Of a stretch of 64,000 bases of DNA, positions 10,412 through 22,780 are shown piece by piece. A model generated the notes under the pieces. That model saw only the letters and a list, made by a program, of their open reading frames with translations. It made no database searches and was not told where the DNA came from. The DNA comes from Streptomyces erythrochromogenes (GTDB taxonomy: Bacteria > Actinomycetota > Actinomycetes > Streptomycetales > Streptomycetaceae), in assembly GCF_036170895.1 (NCBI RefSeq), contig NZ_CP108036.1, forward strand, positions 5,077,501 through 5,141,500, given 5' to 3'. Made by a program: the position numbers and the translations under genes. Positions within the stretch are counted from its first letter, which is position 1; each line of letters begins with the position of its first letter.

Positions 10412-12355
10412 GTGCAGTCCGGCACCTCGGGCAGGGTCCGGGGCGGTTCCCGCCTGTGGACCGGCAGACTGCTCCGGGACGGGGCGCCCGCCGGCAGGAT
10501 GCTGCGGCTGTTCGTACGTCTCGTACGACGACCGCTGCTTCCGGCTGTCCGGCTGTGGCGCCGCAACATCCAGCTCCGGGTGGTCGCGGCCACCCTGCTG
10601 ATCTCGCTCTCCGTGGTCCTGGCCCTGGGCTTCGTCGTCATCGCTCAGGTCAGCAAGGGTCTCCTCGACGCGAAGGAGGAAGCCGCGCAGAGCCAGGCCG
10701 CGGGCGGGTTCGCGGTGGCGCAGGAGAAGGCCAACACCCCCGCGACCGTGGACGGGCCCGACGCAACCGACAACAAGGTCGGCCGTGACGCCAGTACGTG
10801 GATGAACTCCCTGGTCAAGCAGCTGGCCAGTGGTGGGCAGACCGCCTTCGAGGTGGCCGCGCTCGGTGCCGGCACCGGGGAGCAGTCGCAGCCCGGCGCG
10901 CAGGGCGTCCGCGGTGCCCGCGCCTCCGGGAACGTGGATCCGACGGCCAGCGTGCCGATCAGCCTGCGGCGGGCCGTCAACCACGCCACCGGCACGTTCA
11001 AGACCTTCTCGGAGATCCGCTACACCAGCGGGGCGGACAAGAAGGAGCCCGAGCCGGCGCTGGTCGTCGGCAAGCGGCTGACCGACATCAACGGCGATCC
11101 GTACGACCTGTACTACCTCTTCCCGCTCACGCAGGAGGAGGAGTCCCTCAATCTGATCAAGGTCACCATCGTGACCGCGGGGCTGTTCGTCGTCGTCCTG
11201 CTCTGCGGTATCGCCTGGCTCGTCGTACGCCAGGTGGTGACCCCGGTCCGGATGGCCGCCGGGATCGCCGAGCGGCTCTCGGCCGGGCGGCTCCAGGAGC
11301 GGATGAAGGTCACCGGCGAGGACGACATCGCCCGCCTGGGCGAGGCCTTCAACAAGATGGCGCAGAACCTCCAGAGCAAGATCCAGCAGCTGGAGGAGCT
11401 GTCCCGGATGCAGCGCCGGTTCGTCTCGGACGTCAGCCACGAGCTGCGGACCCCGCTGACGACGGTGCGGATGGCCGCTGACGTCATCCACGACGCCCGC
11501 GTCGACTTCGACCCGGTGACGGCGCGCTCCGCCGAGCTGCTCGCCGGGCAGCTCGACCGCTTCGAGTCGCTCCTCGCCGACCTGCTGGAGATCAGCCGCT
11601 TCGACGCCGGGGCGGCGGCCCTGGAGGCCGAGCCGATCGACCTGCGCGAGGTGGTGCGCCGCGTCATCGACGGGGCGGAGCCGCTCGCGGAGCACAAGGG
11701 CACCCGGATCCGGGTCCTCGGCGATTCCCAGCCGGTGATCGCCGAGGCGGACTCGCGGCGCGTCGAGCGGGTGCTGCGCAACCTCGTCGTCAACGCCGTG
11801 GAGCACGGTGAGGGGCGGGACGTGGTGGTCCGGCTGGCGTCCGCGGGCGGGGCCGTCGCCGTCGCCGTACGCGACTACGGCGTCGGGCTCAAGCCCGGTG
11901 AGGCGACCCGCGTCTTCAACCGTTTCTGGCGGGCCGACCCGGCGCGGGCGCGCACGACCGGCGGGACCGGCCTCGGCCTGTCCATCGCCGTCGAGGACGC
12001 CCGGCTGCACGGCGGCTGGCTCCAGGCCTGGGGCGAGCCGGGCGGCGGCTCGCAGTTCCGGCTGACGCTGCCGCGCACGGCGGACGAGCCGCTGCGGGGC
12101 TCGCCCATCCCGCTGGAGCCCGAGGACTCCCGGGCGAACCGGGCCAGGGCCGCCGCGGACGCCGCGGCCTCGGACACCGGGGCGGAGCGCCCGGCGGCCG
12201 ATGCCGGGGACCGCTCGTCGATACCGCCGCGCTCGCCCGTCGCCGGGGCGCAGTCGGTGCCCGCCGACCCGACCGCTCTGCCGGGGAACGGGGCCCGGGT
12301 CGTGGCCCGCCCCGCCGAGCAGGCACAACAGGAGGATCGAGCCGATGGACGGTGA
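10412..12355 (+). CDS. mtrB: sensor histidine kinase MtrB
   Basis: Membrane histidine kinase partner of MtrA, about 647 residues from the GTG at 10412. It has a first transmembrane helix near residues 57-85 (VVAATLLISLSVVLALGFVV), a roughly 160-residue extracytoplasmic sensor region, a second helix (about 252-275, LFVVVLLCGIAWLVV), a HAMP linker, the HisKA box FVSDVSHELRTPLTT with His343, and an HATPase domain with N, G1 and G2 motifs (NLVVNAVEHG; DYGVGLKPGEA; GGTGLGLSI). The C-terminal about 100 residues are a disordered extension typical of Streptomyces MtrB. The stop lies inside the lpqB gene (11-base overlap), so all three genes are translated from one message. Confidence 0.95.
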   Translation: MQSGTSGRVRGGSRLWTGRLLRDGAPAGRMLRLFVRLVRRPLLPAVRLWRRNIQLRVVAATLLISLSVVLALGFVVIAQVSKGLLDAKEEAAQSQAAGGFAVAQEKANTPATVDGPDATDNKVGRDASTWMNSLVKQLASGGQTAFEVAALGAGTGEQSQPGAQGVRGARASGNVDPTASVPISLRRAVNHATGTFKTFSEIRYTSGADKKEPEPALVVGKRLTDINGDPYDLYYLFPLTQEEESLNLIKVTIVTAGLFVVVLLCGIAWLVVRQVVTPVRMAAGIAERLSAGRLQERMKVTGEDDIARLGEAFNKMAQNLQSKIQQLEELSRMQRRFVSDVSHELRTPLTTVRMAADVIHDARVDFDPVTARSAELLAGQLDRFESLLADLLEISRFDAGAAALEAEPIDLREVVRRVIDGAEPLAEHKGTRIRVLGDSQPVIAEADSRRVERVLRNLVVNAVEHGEGRDVVVRLASAGGAVAVAVRDYGVGLKPGEATRVFNRFWRADPARARTTGGTGLGLSIAVEDARLHGGWLQAWGEPGGGSQFRLTLPRTADEPLRGSPIPLEPEDSRANRARAAADAAASDTGAERPAADAGDRSSIPPRSPVAGAQSVPADPTALPGNGARVVARPAEQAQQEDRADGR

Positions 12356-14225
12356 GCCCGTGGACGCGCGGTGGGGGAGCGCACGGGTGAAGGGCCGGCG
12401 CCTGCGCACGGTGCGGGCGTACGCCTTCCCAGCGGCCGGGCTGCTCCTGGCGGGGTGCGCCTCGATGCCCGACAGCGGCGAGATCCGCGCGGTGCAGGCC
12501 TCGCAGGGCGTGGACTCGCAGGTGCGGGTGTTCGGCGTACCGCCCGCGGACAAGGCCACTCCGGCGGAGATCGTCGACGGCTTCCTGGAGGCGATGACCA
12601 GCGACGACCCGCAGCTGGAGACCGCCCGCAAGTACCTCACGCCGGCCGCCGCGAAGTCCTGGAAGCCCGGCTCCGCCGTCACCGTGCTCTCTTCCGGCCT
12701 CAACCGGGTCGCGGTCCGGGGCGAGAAGGACCCCGAGGGGCCCCGCTGGAAGGTGACCGGCAAGAAGCTCGCGACCGTCGACGAGCACAGCGCGTACCAG
12801 CCGCAGACCGGGGCGAGGGAGTACGAGGAACAGCTCCAGCTCGTCCAGGACGAGGACAAGCAGTGGCGCATCTCGACGCCGCCGAGCGGCCTCGTGCTCA
12901 GCGAGTCGGACTTCCAGCGCATCTACATGCCGGTGAACAAGTACTACTTCGCGGGCAGCACGCTCGTCGCCGACCCGGTCTACGTGCGCCAGCGCACCGA
13001 CCCCGATTCGCGGATGGACCCGACCACGCAGACGGTGCAGTCGCTGCTCGCCGGGCCGTCCCGGTGGCTCGCGCCGGTCGTGGAGTCCAGCTTCCCCACC
13101 GGTACGGAACTGCGCACGGGCACCAAGTCCCTCTCGTACGACGGCCAGAACACGCTGCGCGTGCCGCTGAACGACAAGGTGGGCAACGTCGCGCAGCCGC
13201 AGTGCAAGAAGATGGCCACCCAACTCCTCTACACCGTCAAGGACCTGACGGGCTCTCGGCTCGACCAGGTCGAACTGCTGCGCTCCAGTGACGACAAGAC
13301 GTCGTCGCTGTGCTCGGTGACCTCGGTGAGCGCGGACGCGATCGCCAACCGGCCCAAGATTCCCGAGTTCCAGTACTTCGTGGACAACGAGAAGCGGCTG
13401 GTCCGGATGAAGCTCGACGTGAGCAGCGAGGACCAGCAGACCCGTACCGAGCCGGTGCCGGGGCCGTTGGCGGCCGTTCCCGTGTTCAAGGTCAGCTCGG
13501 CGGCGGTCTCGCACGACGAGCGGCGCGCGGCCGTGGTCTCTGAGGACGGGCACGGGCTGTACGTCGTGTCGCTGGTCGGGGGCGGGCCGATGCCGGCGCA
13601 GGTGCCGATCGGCAAGGGCGGCAAGGCGGAGACGCTGACGGCGCCGAGCTGGGACGCCTCGGGCGACGTGTGGGTCGCGGACCGGGATCCGCAGCACCCG
13701 GGGCTGTGGCGGGTGCCGGGCGGGACCGCAGCGCCCGAGAGGGTGCAGGTGGCGGGGCTCGACGGCCAGCGGATCGCCTCGCTGAAGGTGTCCGCCGACG
13801 GCGCGCGGATCGCGCTGCTGCTGGAGAAGGACGCCAACAGCAAGATCCTTTACATCGGGCGGATCGAGCGGCCCGACGCGAAGGGCGACGTCTCCGCGGT
13901 GTCGGTGCGCGAGCTGCGTCCCGCGGCGCCGCAGATGGAGAACGTGACGACGATGAGCTGGGCCCCGCGGGGCCGGCTGCTGGTGGTGGGCCGGGAGAAG
14001 GGCGGGGTGCAGCAGGCCCGCTACATGCTGGCGGACGGCTCGATGGTCGCGGCGAGCCTGCCGGGGGCCACGGGGCTGGCCGAGGTCGCGGTCGCGGCCG
14101 CGGAGGACGAGTCGAAGCCGAAGCCGGTGCTGGCGTTCTCCGAGGACGGGATCGTCTGGCTGCCGCCGGGGGCGCAGTGGCGCACGGTGGTCGAGGGCGG
14201 CCGGTCCCCGGTCTACCCGGGCTGA
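12345..14225 (+). CDS. lpqB: lipoprotein LpqB, MtrAB accessory protein
   Basis: A 626-residue lipoprotein, the third gene of mtrA-mtrB-lpqB. In mycobacteria LpqB binds the extracellular part of MtrB and modulates MtrA phosphorylation. The lipobox is LLAGC with Cys38. A GerMN domain follows (about 200-330, containing TQTVQSLLAGPSRWLAP), then a beta-propeller-like LpqB C-terminal domain (about 350-620) with repeated blades. The ATG at 12345 is preceded by AGGAGGA at 8 bases. The alternative GTG at 12366 has no such site. A 104-base gap separates it from comF. Confidence 0.95.
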   Translation: MDGEPVDARWGSARVKGRRLRTVRAYAFPAAGLLLAGCASMPDSGEIRAVQASQGVDSQVRVFGVPPADKATPAEIVDGFLEAMTSDDPQLETARKYLTPAAAKSWKPGSAVTVLSSGLNRVAVRGEKDPEGPRWKVTGKKLATVDEHSAYQPQTGAREYEEQLQLVQDEDKQWRISTPPSGLVLSESDFQRIYMPVNKYYFAGSTLVADPVYVRQRTDPDSRMDPTTQTVQSLLAGPSRWLAPVVESSFPTGTELRTGTKSLSYDGQNTLRVPLNDKVGNVAQPQCKKMATQLLYTVKDLTGSRLDQVELLRSSDDKTSSLCSVTSVSADAIANRPKIPEFQYFVDNEKRLVRMKLDVSSEDQQTRTEPVPGPLAAVPVFKVSSAAVSHDERRAAVVSEDGHGLYVVSLVGGGPMPAQVPIGKGGKAETLTAPSWDASGDVWVADRDPQHPGLWRVPGGTAAPERVQVAGLDGQRIASLKVSADGARIALLLEKDANSKILYIGRIERPDAKGDVSAVSVRELRPAAPQMENVTTMSWAPRGRLLVVGREKGGVQQARYMLADGSMVAASLPGATGLAEVAVAAAEDESKPKPVLAFSEDGIVWLPPGAQWRTVVEGGRSPVYPG

Positions 14226-14329
14226 GGCGCGGCAGCTCTCGGGTCGGCACGGCCCGGCCATGGCCAGCCGCGGCCGGACGGTCGTCCACAGGGGTGGCCG
14301 CCCGGGGTCCGGGCCGCCAGGGTGGAGCC

Positions 14330-15070
14330 ATGCGGGGGTGGTGGCAGGAGCTCGCCGGGCTGGTCCTGCCGGTGGACTGCGCCGGGTGCGGTGCCGTCCG
14401 CGTACTGGTGTGCGCCGACTGCAGGGGCGCGCTCAGCGGGGCCGTGGCGGGGCTGGTGCGGCCGTCTCCTCGTCCCGAGGGGCTGCCGGTGGTACAGGCG
14501 GCCGCCGCCTACGAGGGAGCCGTACGCGCCGTTCTGCTGGCCCACAAGGAGCGCGGGGCGCTCCCGCTGGCCGGGGTGCTGGGCGCCGCGCTGGCGGCGG
14601 CCGTCCTGGCGGGCGGGACGGCGCCCGGGCGGGGCGAGGTGGCGCTGGTGCCGGTCCCGTCGGCGCGGCGGCAGGTGCGGGCGCGCGGGCACGATCCGGC
14701 GCGCAGGATCGCCCTGGCCGCGGCGGGGCGGCTGCGGCGGGCCGGGGTTCCCGCGCGCGTGGCGCCCGTACTGGGGCTGCGGCGGGCGGTGGCGGACCAG
14801 GCGGGCCTGGGGGCCCGGCAGCGCCGGGAGAACCTCGCCGGGGCGCTGGCGGTGCGCCGGGACGGGGCACGGCTGACGGGCGGGGCCCGGATCGTACTGG
14901 TGGACGACGTGGTCACCACCGGGGCGACGCTGGCCGAGGCGGCACGGGCGGTGCGTGCGGCGGGTCTGGTGGGCGGACCGGCGGCGGGGCCGGGAGCCGT
15001 GCTGCGGGCAGCCGTGGTCGCCGCGCCGGCCGACTCCTTCGCGCGGGGTCCCCGGACGGGGGCGCGGTGA
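14330..15070 (+). CDS. comF: ComF-family phosphoribosyltransferase-like protein
   Basis: A 246-residue ComF-family protein. An N-terminal zinc-ribbon has Cys17, Cys20, Cys28 and Cys31 (DCAGC, VCADC), followed by a phosphoribosyltransferase fold with the PRPP-binding loop IVLVDDVVTTGAT near residues 184-196. In naturally competent bacteria ComF links DNA uptake to the cytoplasmic machinery. In Streptomyces the role is unknown, since natural competence is not established; a nucleotide or DNA repair link is inference. The gene starts after a 104-base gap following lpqB. The conserved HDPARR stretch (about 122-127) and QAGLGARQRREN are family signatures. Confidence 0.88.
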   Translation: MRGWWQELAGLVLPVDCAGCGAVRVLVCADCRGALSGAVAGLVRPSPRPEGLPVVQAAAAYEGAVRAVLLAHKERGALPLAGVLGAALAAAVLAGGTAPGRGEVALVPVPSARRQVRARGHDPARRIALAAAGRLRRAGVPARVAPVLGLRRAVADQAGLGARQRRENLAGALAVRRDGARLTGGARIVLVDDVVTTGATLAEAARAVRAAGLVGGPAAGPGAVLRAAVVAAPADSFARGPRTGAR

Positions 15071-15110
15071 CCTGCAACGTCTCGGGGAGGAAAAACCCGT
15101 GAATACATTT

Positions 15111-15136
15111 GGAACTGGAGGGGAAGGCCCATCGTT
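15111..15136 (+). promoter_or_regulatory. candidate ECF-type (SigR-like) promoter upstream of hpf
   Basis: GGAAC, 18 bases, GTT, matching the SigR pattern of Streptomyces (GGAAT, 18-19 bases, GTT) except for one base. It lies 265 bases before the chosen hpf start. The 15071-15400 stretch otherwise contains no convincing gene; it may hold further promoters and an mRNA leader. Confidence 0.35.
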
Positions 15137-15400
15137 GCAGGTAGTACGAGGGAACGGCCACTGGACTGGAAGTACGTGCCAGTAGCGGGTGCCGACAACC
15201 GTCATACAGGGATATGTTCGGTTGTAAGGAACTCAGGAGGCTGTTCTCTCGACTCCGAAGTCGGTGGGGTGTAGATCTTGCCGATGGGGGAGGAGGAGGT
15301 GAAAGTCGCCAAGTCCGAGGCTCCGGCCTTCACCGGAGTCTGGTGCGAAAGGGAGACGCTTCGCCCCGTCGGGCGGAGCTATCCGGGAACGGAGTTCTGC

Positions 15401-16096
15401 GTGGACATCGTCGTCAAGGGCCGCAAGACCGAGGTGCCCGAGCGGTTCCGCAAGCACGTGGCCGAGAAGCTGAATCCGGAGCGGATCCAGAAGCTCGACG
15501 CCAAGGTGATCAGCTTGGACGTCGAGGTGTCCAAGGAGCACAACCCGCGTCAGGCCGACCGTTCCGACCGCGTGGAGATCACCCTGCGTTCGCGGGGCCC
15601 GGTGATCCGGGCCGAGGCCGCCGCGGCCGACGCGTACGCGGCGCTGGACCTCGCTCAGGACAAGCTGGAGGCCCGGCTGCGCAAGCAGCACGACAAGCGC
15701 TACACCCGCCGTGGCAGCGGCCGCATCCCGGCGGCAGAGGTCGCCGACGTCGTGCCGGGCGTGGCCTCGCTGAACGGCAGCGGCCAGGTTGTTTCCGAGG
15801 AGAAGACGGACGGGGTGCCGATCACCCGGATCGGATCCCTCGAGGTGCAGGGCGAAGGCCCGCTGATCGTCCGCGAGAAGACCCACTCGGCCGCGCCCAT
15901 GTCGCTCGACCAGGCTCTGTACGAGATGGAGCTGGTCGGCCACGACTTCTATCTGTTCGTCGACTCCGAGACGAAGTTGCCCAGTGTCGTCTACCGGCGT
16001 CACGCCTATGACTACGGCGTCATCCACGTGAACCCCGACGGTGCCTCCAGCTCGGAGGAGCCGCGGGGCGGCGCGGGTGGCGCGCTCGGCGGCTGA
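15401..16096 (+). CDS. hpf: long-form ribosome hibernation promoting factor (HPF/RaiA)
   Basis: Stabilises idle ribosomes as 100S dimers or protects 70S. From the GTG at 15401 it is 231 residues. The N-terminal domain (about 1-100, DIVVKGRKTEVPERFRKH to ALDLAQDKLEARLRK) is the S30AE/RaiA fold that sits in the 30S decoding region. After a linker, the C-terminal dimerisation domain spans about 165-215 (PMSLDQALYEMELVGHDFYLF, VVYRRHAYDYGVIH). The frame is open upstream to an ATG at 15278, giving 272 residues, but the extra 41 residues do not resemble the family. GGAACGGAG precedes the GTG. A strong hairpin follows at 16111. Confidence 0.92.
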   Translation: MDIVVKGRKTEVPERFRKHVAEKLNPERIQKLDAKVISLDVEVSKEHNPRQADRSDRVEITLRSRGPVIRAEAAAADAYAALDLAQDKLEARLRKQHDKRYTRRGSGRIPAAEVADVVPGVASLNGSGQVVSEEKTDGVPITRIGSLEVQGEGPLIVREKTHSAAPMSLDQALYEMELVGHDFYLFVDSETKLPSVVYRRHAYDYGVIHVNPDGASSSEEPRGGAGGALGG

Positions 16097-16110
16097 GCAG
16101 ACCGTTCGCT

Positions 16111-16145
16111 GCCCCCGCGGGACGCTCCGGCGCCTCCGCGGGGGC
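16111..16145 (+). terminator. hpf terminator
   Basis: Stem GCCCCCGCGG / CCGCGGGGGC with a 15-base loop, 14 bases after the hpf stop. There is no T-tract, as usual for Streptomyces. Confidence 0.7.
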
Positions 16146-16287
16146 ACCTGCATGGCGGGTATGCGCCAGGAGGTCCGCCGGCATCCCCCGCGGCGTGGTG
16201 CGGGCATGGAATCATGGCGGGCAGTCAACCGGCTGCGGAACGTGTCCGGTTGGCTCGGCAGCTCAGCACCATGCAGGGGGAGGGACG

Positions 16288-17040
16288 ATGGCGGACAGCT
16301 TCGGTCCGGTACGCGCGGGCGACGGCGCGGCCTGCCGCGGGTCGGACCCGTCGGAGGAAACCGACGGTGCGCCGGCCGGGGAGCCCATCCGGGTCCTCGT
16401 GGTCGACGACCACGCGCTCTTCAGGCGGGGACTGGAGATCGTCCTCGCCCAGGAGGAGGACATCCAGGTGGTCGGCGAGGCCGGGGACGGCGCGGAGGCG
16501 GTCGACAAGGCGGCCGACCTGCTGCCGGACATCGTGCTGATGGACGTGCGGATGCCCCGGCGCGGCGGCATCGAGGCGTGCACCTCGATCAAGGAGGTGG
16601 CCCCCTCCGCGAAGATCATCATGTTGACGATCAGCGACGAGGAGGCGGACCTCTACGACGCGATCAAGGCGGGCGCCACCGGCTACCTCCTGAAGGAGAT
16701 CTCCACGGACGAGGTGGCCACGGCGATCCGGGCGGTGGCCGACGGCCAGTCGCAGATCAGCCCGTCGATGGCGTCGAAGCTCCTCACCGAGTTCAAGTCG
16801 ATGATCCAGCGGACCGACGAGCGGCGGCTGGTGCCGGCGCCGAGGCTGACGGACCGGGAGCTGGAGGTCCTCAAGCTGGTGGCCACCGGCATGAACAACC
16901 GCGACATCGCGAAGGAGTTGTTCATCTCCGAGAACACCGTGAAGAACCACGTCCGCAACATCCTGGAGAAGCTCCAGCTGCACTCCAGGATGGAGGCCGT
17001 GGTCTACGCGATGCGGGAGAAGATCCTGGAGATCCGCTAG
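16288..17040 (+). CDS. orphan NarL/LuxR-type response regulator
   Basis: A 250-residue response regulator with no histidine kinase gene beside it. Residues 1-33 are a low-complexity leader. The receiver domain has the acidic pair VVDDH (about 38-42), phospho-acceptor Asp86 in LMDVRMP, MLTISD and the lysine in YLLKE. The C-terminal LuxR/GerE helix-turn-helix is LTDRELEVLKLVATGMNNRD to FISENTVKNHVRNIL. The ATG at 16288 is preceded by GGGAGGGACG. The open frame extends further upstream to 16195, but that part lacks a ribosome site. It lies between hpf and a convergent DNA glycosylase gene; its targets are not predictable here. Confidence 0.9.
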   Translation: MADSFGPVRAGDGAACRGSDPSEETDGAPAGEPIRVLVVDDHALFRRGLEIVLAQEEDIQVVGEAGDGAEAVDKAADLLPDIVLMDVRMPRRGGIEACTSIKEVAPSAKIIMLTISDEEADLYDAIKAGATGYLLKEISTDEVATAIRAVADGQSQISPSMASKLLTEFKSMIQRTDERRLVPAPRLTDRELEVLKLVATGMNNRDIAKELFISENTVKNHVRNILEKLQLHSRMEAVVYAMREKILEIR

Positions 17041-17070
17041 CCTCCCGACCCGGGGCCGGCAGCGGGCCCG

Positions 17071-18252
17071 TCAGGCGCCCAGTGCCGCCAGTTCGGCCGT
17101 CACCGCCGAGGCCTCGGCGGCGCTCTGCGCGCGGTCCACGCGGACCGCGTCGCAGCCCACCCACTCCGCGGCCTCCCGCAGGGCCCGCGCCATCGGGGCG
17201 GCGGCCGCGGGAGAGGTCAGGGAGAGCTGCCGGGCGACCAGCGTGCGGCCCTCGCGGGCCGGGTCGACGCGGCCCTGGAGCCGGCCGCCCGCCAGCAGCG
17301 GCATCGCGAAGTACCCGTGTATCCGCTTCGGCTTGGGGACGTACGCCTCCAGGCGGTGCGTGAAGCCGAAGATCCGCTCCGTGCGCGGACGGTCCCAGAC
17401 CAGGGAGTCGAAGGGGGACAGCAGCGTCGTGCGGTGGCGGCCCCGCGGAGCCGTCGCGAGGGCCGACGGGTCCGCCCAGGCCGGCTTGGACCAGCCCTCC
17501 ACTTCCACCGGGACCAGCCCGGAGTCCGCGACGACCGCGTCGAACTGCTCCCCCTTGAGCCGGTGGTAGTCCGCGATGTCGGCGCGGGTGCCGACGCCGA
17601 GGGACCGGCCGGCCAGGGCGACCAGGCGGCGCAGGCACTCGCGGTCGTCCAGGTCGTCGTGGAGCAGCGCGTCGGGCACGGCCCGCTCGGGGAGGTCGTA
17701 GACCCGCTTCCAGCCGCGGCGCTCGCTGCACACCACCTCTCCGGTGTCGAGCAGCCACTCCACCGCGATCTTGGTCTCGGACCATTCGAACCACTCGCCG
17801 CCGTTCTTGGCGCCGCCCAGCTCGGTGGAGGTCAGCGGGCCGTCCGCCTTCAGCCGGTCCAGGACCGCCCGCGTCGAGTGCTGCTTGTCCTCGAGGATGT
17901 GCCAGCGGTGACCGCGCGCCCGGTTGGCCCGGCGGCGGAAGGCGAAATGCGGCCATTCCTCGATGGGCAGGATGCAGGCCGCGTGCGACCAGTACTCGAA
18001 GGCGTGCCGATCGGTCCAGTAGGCCTTCTCCACGGCGTCCCGGCCGACCGCGCCGAGCCGTGCGTACGGGATCAGCTCGTGCGAGCGGGCCAGCACCGAG
18101 ATGGTGTCGAGCTGGACGGCGCCCAGGTGGCGCAGGACCCCGCGGACCCCGCCGCGACGGTCGGGGGCTCCGAGGAAGCCCTGCGCGCGCAGGGCGATCC
18201 GGCGGGCCTCGTCGGCGGACAGGGACACGGTCGGCGGCGGCAGGCTGGTCAT
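17071..18252 (-). CDS. winged-helix DNA glycosylase, YcaQ/AlkX family
   Basis: A 393-residue protein of the HTH_42 / AlkZ-like family, whose E. coli member YcaQ (AlkX) unhooks DNA interstrand crosslinks and removes alkylated purines. The active-site signature is AVQLDTISV: Gln47-Leu-Asp49, the Q-x-D form of YcaQ/AlkX rather than the Q-x-Q form of the antibiotic self-resistance enzyme AlkZ. Other family stretches are [10 protein letters not shown] and [13 protein letters not shown]. The ATG at 18252 is used; an in-frame ATG at 18276 would add 8 residues. It is convergent with the response regulator gene and 49 bases from the acetyltransferase gene start side. It probably serves housekeeping repair. 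Confidence 0.88.
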   Translation of the reverse strand: MTSLPPPTVSLSADEARRIALRAQGFLGAPDRRGGVRGVLRHLGAVQLDTISVLARSHELIPYARLGAVGRDAVEKAYWTDRHAFEYWSHAACILPIEEWPHFAFRRRANRARGHRWHILEDKQHSTRAVLDRLKADGPLTSTELGGAKNGGEWFEWSETKIAVEWLLDTGEVVCSERRGWKRVYDLPERAVPDALLHDDLDDRECLRRLVALAGRSLGVGTRADIADYHRLKGEQFDAVVADSGLVPVEVEGWSKPAWADPSALATAPRGRHRTTLLSPFDSLVWDRPRTERIFGFTHRLEAYVPKPKRIHGYFAMPLLAGGRLQGRVDPAREGRTLVARQLSLTSPAAAAPMARALREAAEWVGCDAVRVDRAQSAAEASAVTAELAALGA

Positions 18253-18301
18253 GCGCCGAAGCCTAGGGCGTGCCACTGACAGCGGGACGGGAGCCGAGGG
18301 G

Positions 18302-18877
18302 TCAGGCGGCGGGCGAGGGCAGGTACGGCAGGCGCGAGGGCAGGTCCAGGTCGGAGGGGAGCAGGCCGCCGACGCGGCAGTCGCGCATGGTCCCGCGGTG
18401 GGAGATCCCGGCGCGCAGGACCCCCTCCATCCGGAAGCCAGCCTTCTCGGCGACGGCCCGGGAGGCCTCGTTGCCCAGCTCGGCCCGCCACTCCAGGCGT
18501 CCGGCCCCGAGCTCGGCGAAGGCCCAGCGGGCGGCGGCGCCGACCGCCTCGGTGACGTAGCCCCGGCCCCGGTGCTCCTTCACCGCCCAGAAGCCGACCT
18601 CGAACACGGACTCGCCGCGCGGGTGCACGCCCAGGGCCGCCACCAGCGGGCCCTGTGCCCCGAGCCGGACCGCGAAGCTGTACGCGGTGTCCTCGCGCCA
18701 GCCGGCCGGTACGGTCTCGTCCACCCAGGTGTCCGCGTGCGCGCGCCCGTAGGGGGAGGGGACCTCGTTCCAGCGCTGGATCTCCGGGTCCTGGCAGGCG
18801 GCGTACACCTCGGGGGCGTCCCCGGTGGCGAAGGGTCGAAGGACGAGGCGCTCGGTGGTCAGTGTGGTGGGCTCCAT
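18302..18877 (-). CDS. GNAT N-acetyltransferase, RimJ/RimL type
   Basis: A 191-residue GNAT-fold acetyltransferase. It starts with the RimJ/RimL-like [10 protein letters not shown] and carries the acetyl-CoA pyrophosphate loop [11 protein letters not shown] (about 102-112) and the [14 protein letters not shown] motif near 134-147. The acceptor could be a protein N-terminus or a small amine; nothing in the sequence decides. It is co-directional with, and 49 bases upstream of, the DNA glycosylase gene, so they may form a two-gene operon, and it is divergent from secA. The roughly 240 bases to secA carry promoters, including a plausible TACGAT -10 box near 19033. Confidence 0.85.
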   Translation of the reverse strand: MEPTTLTTERLVLRPFATGDAPEVYAACQDPEIQRWNEVPSPYGRAHADTWVDETVPAGWREDTAYSFAVRLGAQGPLVAALGVHPRGESVFEVGFWAVKEHRGRGYVTEAVGAAARWAFAELGAGRLEWRAELGNEASRAVAEKAGFRMEGVLRAGISHRGTMRDCRVGGLLPSDLDLPSRLPYLPSPAA

Positions 18878-19117
18878 GCGCGGATTCTGCTGCCGCGGCG
18901 GGGCCCGGGGCGAACACTTTTCGGGAATCCCCGCGGGCGATGCGGCACCTTCGGCGTCCCCCGTACGTTCTCAATCCGGGCACCCGTGCCCTCATGGGAA
19001 CGGCGGACCTCCCGACGCGGCCGCGTCCTCGCTTACGATGGCCGTTGCGGTGGGGCCCACCTGCCGTGCCCGTGTACGTACAGTGCCCAGGCCCGACCGG
19101 CAAGGAGACAAACCTCG

Positions 19118-21910
<2,793 letters not shown>

Positions 21911-21930
21911 CCCCCCGGGGTTGGTACCGA

Positions 21931-21972
21931 CGGCCGGGGCCGGACACCGCACGCGGTGTCCGGCCCCGGCCG
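21931..21972. terminator. terminator between secA and a convergent gene
   Basis: Stem CGGCCGGGGCCGGACACCG / CGGTGTCCGGCCCCGGCCG, 19 base pairs with loop CACG, followed by TTTCG. It can serve both secA and the convergent Rv3235-like gene. Confidence 0.9.
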
Positions 21973-21990
21973 TTTCGCGGCGGGGCCCTG

Positions 21991-22467
21991 TCACGGGCGC
22001 GGGCCCTGGATCTCGACCGCCGCGCAGCGCCAGCGGAGGTCAGGGCCCTGTTCGAGGCGGAAGGCCATCGCGGTCAGGCGGTCGCCGGTGGAGATGCGGG
22101 CGAAGGCCTCGATGACGCCGGGGCCGGGGATGAAGCGGCCGCACTGGCGGACGACCGGGGACAGGCGCTCGCGCAGGTGGTGCTCGGCGGGGGCCAGGTT
22201 CACCAGCTGCTGGTAGGCCGGGCCGATCGTGTGGCCGAGGAGCGAGTGGACGGGGCGCCGGCCGCTGACCACGGCGAGGAGGCGTTCGGCGAACCAGTGG
22301 TGCGGGCCGGTGTGCGGGGTGAGTACCGGCCCCCCGGGCCCCGCGGGAGACGAGGGGCCGCCCGGGCGCCGCTGGTCGCGCCGTCCGGCGGGGCGGGCCG
22401 CGGAGCGGCCGGCGGGCCGGCGGCGGCCGCCGTTGCTGCCGATCGTGCCGCGCGTCGTGGTGTCCAT
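21991..22467 (-). CDS. Rv3235-family protein
   Basis: A 158-residue protein resembling the Rv3235 family of actinobacteria, named after the mycobacterial gene that also neighbours secA. The first about 50 residues are Arg/Gly/Pro-rich and disordered. The conserved part begins near HHWFAERLLAVVSGRRPVHS and includes LRERLSPVVRQCGRF and IEAFARIS, ending in LRWRCAAVEI. The fold resembles a compact alpha/beta domain related to SnoaL-like proteins; no activity is known. The ATG at 22467 has GGGGGCAG upstream. Convergent with secA. Confidence 0.75.
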   Translation of the reverse strand: MDTTTRGTIGSNGGRRRPAGRSAARPAGRRDQRRPGGPSSPAGPGGPVLTPHTGPHHWFAERLLAVVSGRRPVHSLLGHTIGPAYQQLVNLAPAEHHLRERLSPVVRQCGRFIPGPGVIEAFARISTGDRLTAMAFRLEQGPDLRWRCAAVEIQGPRP

Positions 22468-22780
22468 CGCGATCTGCCCCCGTACAGGCCGGGCCCGGAG
22501 CGGTACCGGGCGGTAACTTGATGGGGACCTTCTACGGTCGGCGAACACGCTCCGCAACCACCCGCCGGCCCCGGCCCGCAGTCGGCCCGGTTCACCTATC
22601 CGAGTGCGCGCCCCGCCGCCGCGGGGGCGGCCCGGCCCCGGGCCGGGGCCGGGGGTGGACGGGCGCCCCGCGGGCCGCGGCAGCCCGATGGGGGACGGCG
22701 GCCGTCACCCTGCCGAACCCCGGCCGACCACCTCCGAGTCGTATCCTGGGTGCGTTTCCGACTACCGAAAGCAGCCGGCC

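Noticed and set aside
15278..15400. 41-residue N-terminal extension of HPF
   Set aside because: The frame is open, but the extension does not resemble the family and a good ribosome site precedes the internal GTG at 15401.
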